DNA of 64,000 nucleotides from Chelativorans xinjiangensis. GTDB taxonomy: Bacteria > Pseudomonadota > Alphaproteobacteria > Rhizobiales > Rhizobiaceae. Each line of letters opens with the position of its first letter. The first letter of the stretch is position 1. Both the position numbers and the translations under genes were made by a program. Below the pieces are notes generated by a model. That model made no database searches and was not told the DNA's origin. It saw only the letters and a program-made list of their open reading frames with translations. Positions 60,693 through 64,000 of this stretch are shown here, piece after piece. Where the stretch lies: NCBI RefSeq assembly GCF_009812055.1, contig NZ_WQNH01000019.1, positions 1 to 64,000 on the forward strand, in the 5' to 3' direction.

Positions 60693-61712
60693 TCAATCCG
60701 GTATCGCCAAACGTCCTCGAAGCAGGTAGCGCGGCATCTTGGCCGAAACCGCCGATTGCCGTTGCCGGTCCCCGCGCCGGCGCATAAATCCTTCCGCCTT
60801 GTCAGCAAGGATGCCGCCGGCAATTCTCGGAAGAGACATCGGGTGTGCGCACGCATCCAGTGTCGCGGCGGCCAGCCCCGACGCGGCCTTGACGTCGAGA
60901 AACCGCCGCAGCTCGTAACGCGTGCGAACGTGGTGCGCATGGCGTTTGAAATGCTTGCTTGCTCCCTGTGGCAGGGAACGCGATTGGATAAGCGCCTGGT
61001 CTGCCTCCCACAGTCGCTTCAGATCGTCCGTGGAGTGCTGCCCGCTCAGTGAATCCGGCCGGACGACAGCGCCATAGCCGCAGGCGCGCACGACTTTGTA
61101 GCGAGCGCCTTTCACCAGCGCGCGCGCATAGAGGTCGTAATCTTCGCCGAGCCGCAACTGCTCGTCATAGCGCAGACCATGGCGCTCGAGGAAAGCACGG
61201 CGCATGACCGGCTTCAGGAAGCCGATTTCGCCGCGGCGAACACCGCGCCCGGCAATGTTGCCTTCTATGAAGGCGCGCAAATCGAGGAAGTATGGCTCCG
61301 GCGCGAAGGGCGGCACGTCCGGCTCACCGTCATCGGCGTCGATGAACATTATATTATCCGCGACGAAGTCCCAGTCGTCACCGTCGAGAAGCGCGTCGAA
61401 ACGGCCTGTCAGGAAAAAATCATCCGCGTCCAGTATGGCAATCAGAGGCGCCGTGGCGTTGGCTACCGCGTGATTGCGCGCGAAAGCTGGCCCCTGGTTC
61501 TGAGGAAGTCGCAACACTTGCAGGCGGCCGGTTCCGTCATCGGACCGCCACGCCGCTGCTGCGGTGTCGTCGGTCGACGCATCGTCGACAACGATCACCT
61601 CGCCCACCTTCGTCTCGCGCAGCGCTGACGTGATGGCACGGGCAATTGTATTGGTGGCGTTCCTGGCCGCGATGACCACACACACCATCATCTCCGGAGC
61701 CGATGAACCCAC
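60693..61712 (-). CDS. exoU: Glycosyltransferase family 2, ExoU-like
   Basis: The 339-residue GT-A protein has VCVVIAARNATNTIARAI, EVIVVDDASTDDTAA, the DxD-like ILDADDFF (about 92) and GFLKPVMRRAFLERHGLRYDEQ (about 162), a strong match to ExoU/ExoO enzymes. In S. meliloti ExoU adds the sixth sugar. The GTG start has GAGG 5 nt upstream and fits the length of ExoU; ATGs a few codons downstream are alternatives. The longer frame adds a non-GT N-terminus. Confidence 0.85.
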   Translation of the reverse strand: MGSSAPEMMVCVVIAARNATNTIARAITSALRETKVGEVIVVDDASTDDTAAAAWRSDDGTGRLQVLRLPQNQGPAFARNHAVANATAPLIAILDADDFFLTGRFDALLDGDDWDFVADNIMFIDADDGEPDVPPFAPEPYFLDLRAFIEGNIAGRGVRRGEIGFLKPVMRRAFLERHGLRYDEQLRLGEDYDLYARALVKGARYKVVRACGYGAVVRPDSLSGQHSTDDLKRLWEADQALIQSRSLPQGASKHFKRHAHHVRTRYELRRFLDVKAASGLAAATLDACAHPMSLPRIAGGILADKAEGFMRRRGDRQRQSAVSAKMPRYLLRGRLAIPD

Positions 61713-61902
61713 GTCAACCTCGTATAACGAACGTTGGACAGTGGCTGCGCCGCATAAGGCGCCACCACGACTAATGGATCGGTTCCTCCCAGAAAGTGGA
61801 GCTAGGGTGTACGCACAAAAGGGGAATTGCAATACGGCAGAGGTATGCTGCAGCTGCAGAATTGATTGGAGCGATACTAGCCGGATAAAGGTCTTTGACT
61901 AT

Positions 61903-62199
61903 CTATAGTTGCGACGACCTTGTCACGCCGGGAACCTGATCCGCGCTTCCGGCCGGCTTTCCGCTCTTCATTGAAGCCGCCGTTTTCTCGCCTTCTGGAG
62001 CTTTGTTGTCGCTTTCCCCGCCGCGAGACGGCCACAAGACCATTATCAGAATAGTTGCAAAATAGCCGATCTGGATAATGACGGCGCAAGCCAGCGTGGA
62101 GACGAACGTCGTCCATACAGATTGCGTCACGATATATGTCGTGATTGCAAATGCGGTAAGGGCAATGAGCATGCCACGAAGGAAAAGCGGGAAAGACAT
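61903..62199 (-). CDS. exoX: Exopolysaccharide production repressor, ExoX-like small membrane protein
   Basis: The 98-residue protein has two hydrophobic segments (about 6-24 and 28-56, the second with TTFVSTLACAVIIQIGYF) and a hydrophilic Ala/Lys/Ser tail. The length, layout and sequence match ExoX, which inhibits EPS synthesis by acting against ExoY. In S. meliloti the exoX/exoY ratio sets output. Here exoX is likewise divergent from exoY, so the shared 610-bp control region could set that ratio. Confidence 0.88.
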   Translation of the reverse strand: MSFPLFLRGMLIALTAFAITTYIVTQSVWTTFVSTLACAVIIQIGYFATILIMVLWPSRGGESDNKAPEGEKTAASMKSGKPAGSADQVPGVTRSSQL

Positions 62200-62809
62200 G
62201 TCTAAGCCCGGCTAAGCCTTGCGTGTTTGTGCCCGAGGCAGATCATCTCGCCTTCCTCCCGCAGCAACGCTCATGTCTTCTTGCCGCCGTCGACATCGCC
62301 GATGAGTTCCACGTCATCGACGCGGGCTCGAATACAAAGCGTCCATCACTTTATATATTGAACCAAGAGGCGTGAAGCAATACGAGGCCCCACTTCGCAC
62401 AGGATTCGTAACCCCTTTTTCAGATGGAGTCCGTGCTGCGCCGCGCTTGTCGACGAAGATGGCGCCCCGCTCAATTGAACATCCTGATCTAATCTGGACT
62501 ACCGCCGGTGGACAGCGACAAAAATTCGTTCTTCTCTTAATTTTATAGTAAAATACATTAATTTAACATAACATTAGTGGAATAAGTAAAGGTGATCATT
62601 TCAAAAATACATGAAAGGCACCAGTATCAGCCCTACCCGCTCAAGAGCGCAAGATATGTATCGATGCGTTAGATAATATGATTCCGATTTTATCATCCTG
62701 CCAAACTTTCATCGTGTGCTTTACATAAACAGCAGGCTATCATGCTGCATTGCAGCATTCGCCTCGCATTGACCGCCACTAAACCGACTGCCACTGACTG
62801 GGGACGTAC
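62200..62809. promoter_or_regulatory. exoX-exoY divergent control region
   Basis: This 610-bp gene-free stretch falls to low GC at about 62510-62600 (runs such as TTAATTTTATAGTAAAAT), in contrast to the GC-rich genes. It ends with a 17-bp palindrome, ATGCTGCA-T-TGCAGCAT (62742-62758), 52 bp before the exoY start. It must contain the promoters for exoX (minus) and exoY-exoF (plus). AT-rich upstream DNA is the type of target used by MucR/Ros zinc-finger regulators in rhizobia, but binding is not shown. I see no clear -35/-10 set. Confidence 0.5.
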
Positions 62810-63490
62810 ATGAAGCATGCGACAGGGTCAGCGGATCTATCCGTTGGAATCCGATACGGCGCCGAAGCAAAGCCCGTCCTGGGAGGCGTATTCAAACGCG
62901 GCTTCGACGTCGTCGCCGCCTTGATGGCAATCCTCTTCCTAAGTCCGCTACTCATTATGCTCGCCTTGCTGGTCAAGTTCTCCGACGGCGGGCGCGTGCT
63001 TTACGCCCACCCGCGCATCGGCCGGAATGGCAACACCTTCAGATGTATGAAGTTCCGCACGATGGTCGAGAACGGCTCCGAGGTGCTCGCCGCCCATCTG
63101 AGCCAGAATCCAGCTGCCCGCGCCGAATGGAATGCGACACGCAAACTGCAGAACGACCCGCGCATCACCCGTGTGGGCGCAGTGTTGCGCAAATTGAGCC
63201 TCGATGAGCTTCCGCAGCTGCTTAATATCCTGCGCGGCGAGATGAGCTTCGTCGGCCCCCGCCCGGTGGTGCAGGACGAGCTCGACATGTACGGTCCTGC
63301 AGCAGTCTATTATCTGCAGGCGCGTCCCGGGCTGACAGGGCTCTGGCAGGTCAGCGGGCGCAACGACGTCTCTTATGGCCAGCGTGTGGATTTCGACCAG
63401 TACTATGTTGAAAACTGGTCGCTCGCCTTCGATCTGCTGATCATCATAAAGACACTGCCTGCGGTTATTTCCTCACGCGGGAGTTATTGA
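62810..63490 (+). CDS. exoY: Undecaprenyl-phosphate galactose phosphotransferase (ExoY)
   Basis: The 226-residue protein has one N-terminal membrane segment (about 33-57). The polyisoprenyl-phosphate sugar-phosphate transferase domain follows: MKFRTMVENG, SLDELPQLLNILRGEMSFVG, GLTGLWQVSGRND and the C-terminal KTLPAVISSRGSY. ExoY starts the repeating unit by moving galactose-1-phosphate from UDP-galactose to the lipid carrier. exoF starts 4 bp after its stop. It is divergent from exoX, its antagonist. Confidence 0.93.
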   Translation: MKHATGSADLSVGIRYGAEAKPVLGGVFKRGFDVVAALMAILFLSPLLIMLALLVKFSDGGRVLYAHPRIGRNGNTFRCMKFRTMVENGSEVLAAHLSQNPAARAEWNATRKLQNDPRITRVGAVLRKLSLDELPQLLNILRGEMSFVGPRPVVQDELDMYGPAAVYYLQARPGLTGLWQVSGRNDVSYGQRVDFDQYYVENWSLAFDLLIIIKTLPAVISSRGSY

Positions 63491-63494
63491 CGCC

Positions 63495-64000
63495 ATGCCA
63501 CATCGTGCGGGTTCGTGTGCAGGAAAGGCTACATCGAAGAGGTCCATCCCACTCCTTCGCTCGCGGCTCGTTTCCGTGCTGACCATAGTTGTGACCCTTC
63601 TGCTTCCGGCGGTCGCCGGAGCCGAGGAATACCTGCTCGGGCCCATGGACAAGCTGCACATCCGGGTCGCGGAATGGCAAAGTGCCGATGCTTCCGCACG
63701 CGATTGGTCGTCGGTCAGCGGCGACTATACCGTCGGTCCGTCCGGATCCATATCGATACCCTTCATCGGGGAGCTCCCGGCAGCCGGCAAGACGACCGCA
63801 GATCTCGCCGCGACAATCGGCGACGAACTGCAACAGACGCTCGGCTTGCTCAGCCGGCCCGACGCCTCGATCGAGGTGGCAGAGTTCCGCCCTGTCTTCA
63901 TTTCCGGCGATGTCCAGGCCCCCGGCAAATACGCCTATGACCCCGGCCTGACCGTGCTGAAAGCTGTCAGCTTGGCAGGCGGCCTGCGCCGCGCGCCAAA
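63495..64000 (+). CDS. exoF: Polysaccharide export outer membrane protein ExoF (5' part)
   Basis: The visible 168 residues start at the ATG 4 bp after exoY. A basic N-terminus and hydrophobic stretch (about 22-42, ending VAGAEE) form a signal peptide. The polysaccharide biosynthesis/export domain follows (YLLGPMDKLHIRVAEW), then a SLBB-like repeat with FISGDVQAPGKYAYDPGLTV (about 137-157). It is the OPX/Wza-type outer membrane export component that works with ExoY and ExoQ. The frame stays open to the last base, so the 3' end is missing. Confidence 0.9.
   Translation, partial: MPHRAGSCAGKATSKRSIPLLRSRLVSVLTIVVTLLLPAVAGAEEYLLGPMDKLHIRVAEWQSADASARDWSSVSGDYTVGPSGSISIPFIGELPAAGKTTADLAATIGDELQQTLGLLSRPDASIEVAEFRPVFISGDVQAPGKYAYDPGLTVLKAVSLAGGLRRAP

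Overview
The window is GC-rich, densely coded DNA from an alphaproteobacterium. The best fit is the Hyphomicrobiales (Rhizobiales), in the broad Rhizobiaceae/Phyllobacteriaceae range. The pointers are a Sinorhizobium-type exo cluster (exoP-N-O-M-A-L-K, exoU-exoX, divergent exoY-exoF), a high density of ABC and TRAP solute transporters, ATGA-coupled operons and rhizobial-style intergenic palindromes. No rRNA, tRNA, CRISPR array, insertion sequence or replication origin was recognised. The species cannot be fixed from the sequence alone.

Layout. (1) 1-5808, minus strand: a type I secretion operon (TolC-like outer membrane factor, LapB-like ABC exporter, HlyD/LapC-like adaptor) followed by the 5' end of a large repetitive Bap-type surface adhesin that leaves the window. 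(2) 6464-12325: a small zinc-ribbon protein, then a complete beta-hydroxyaspartate cycle locus (bhcABCD, with divergent IclR-type bhcR), which turns glyoxylate plus glycine into oxaloacetate. (3) 12359-21492: a purine-type permease; a FrcBCA-like sugar ABC transporter with a LacI regulator and a ketose 3-epimerase-like enzyme; a divergent 2-hydroxyacid dehydrogenase; a remnant of an acetylpolyamine amidohydrolase/HDAC-like gene; and a FAD amino-acid-oxidase-like enzyme. (4) 21610-30970: a ferric-type ABC transporter whose binding-protein gene is frameshifted near its 3' end, a divergent MarR regulator, a ThDP-dependent enzyme and a DctPQM TRAP transporter. (5) 30964-38084: LysR with a divergent EamA exporter and NAD(P)-binding protein; an arginase/ornithine cyclodeaminase pair beside a deleted AsnC/Lrp regulator gene; an M14-like carboxypeptidase. 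(6) 38106-48847: a polyol/sugar locus with FGGY kinase, SorC regulator, HAD phosphatase, CUT1 ABC transporter, AraM-like dehydrogenase, 6-phospho-3-hexuloisomerase-like SIS protein and SDR dehydrogenase. (7) 48940-64000: the exopolysaccharide cluster.

How the parts work together. Most of regions 2-6 are regulator-plus-operon modules. Divergent intergenic regions next to LacI, IclR, LysR, MarR, SorC and AsnC genes each carry a visible palindrome or repeat suited to the adjacent regulator. The exo cluster keeps the succinoglycan-type backbone genes but lacks exoH, exoI, exoT and exoW at their usual place between exoK and exoU. A sulfotransferase-like gene and a coiled-coil protein sit there instead, and exoV lies beyond exoP next to a PPP-type phosphatase. 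Together with the adhesin/T1SS operon, this gives the window a strong surface and biofilm theme, while the rest is catabolic and scavenging capacity.

Three genes look broken: the HDAC-like remnant, the ABC binding protein and the AsnC regulator. The single-base frameshift could be a sequencing error. The other two involve larger losses and look genuine.
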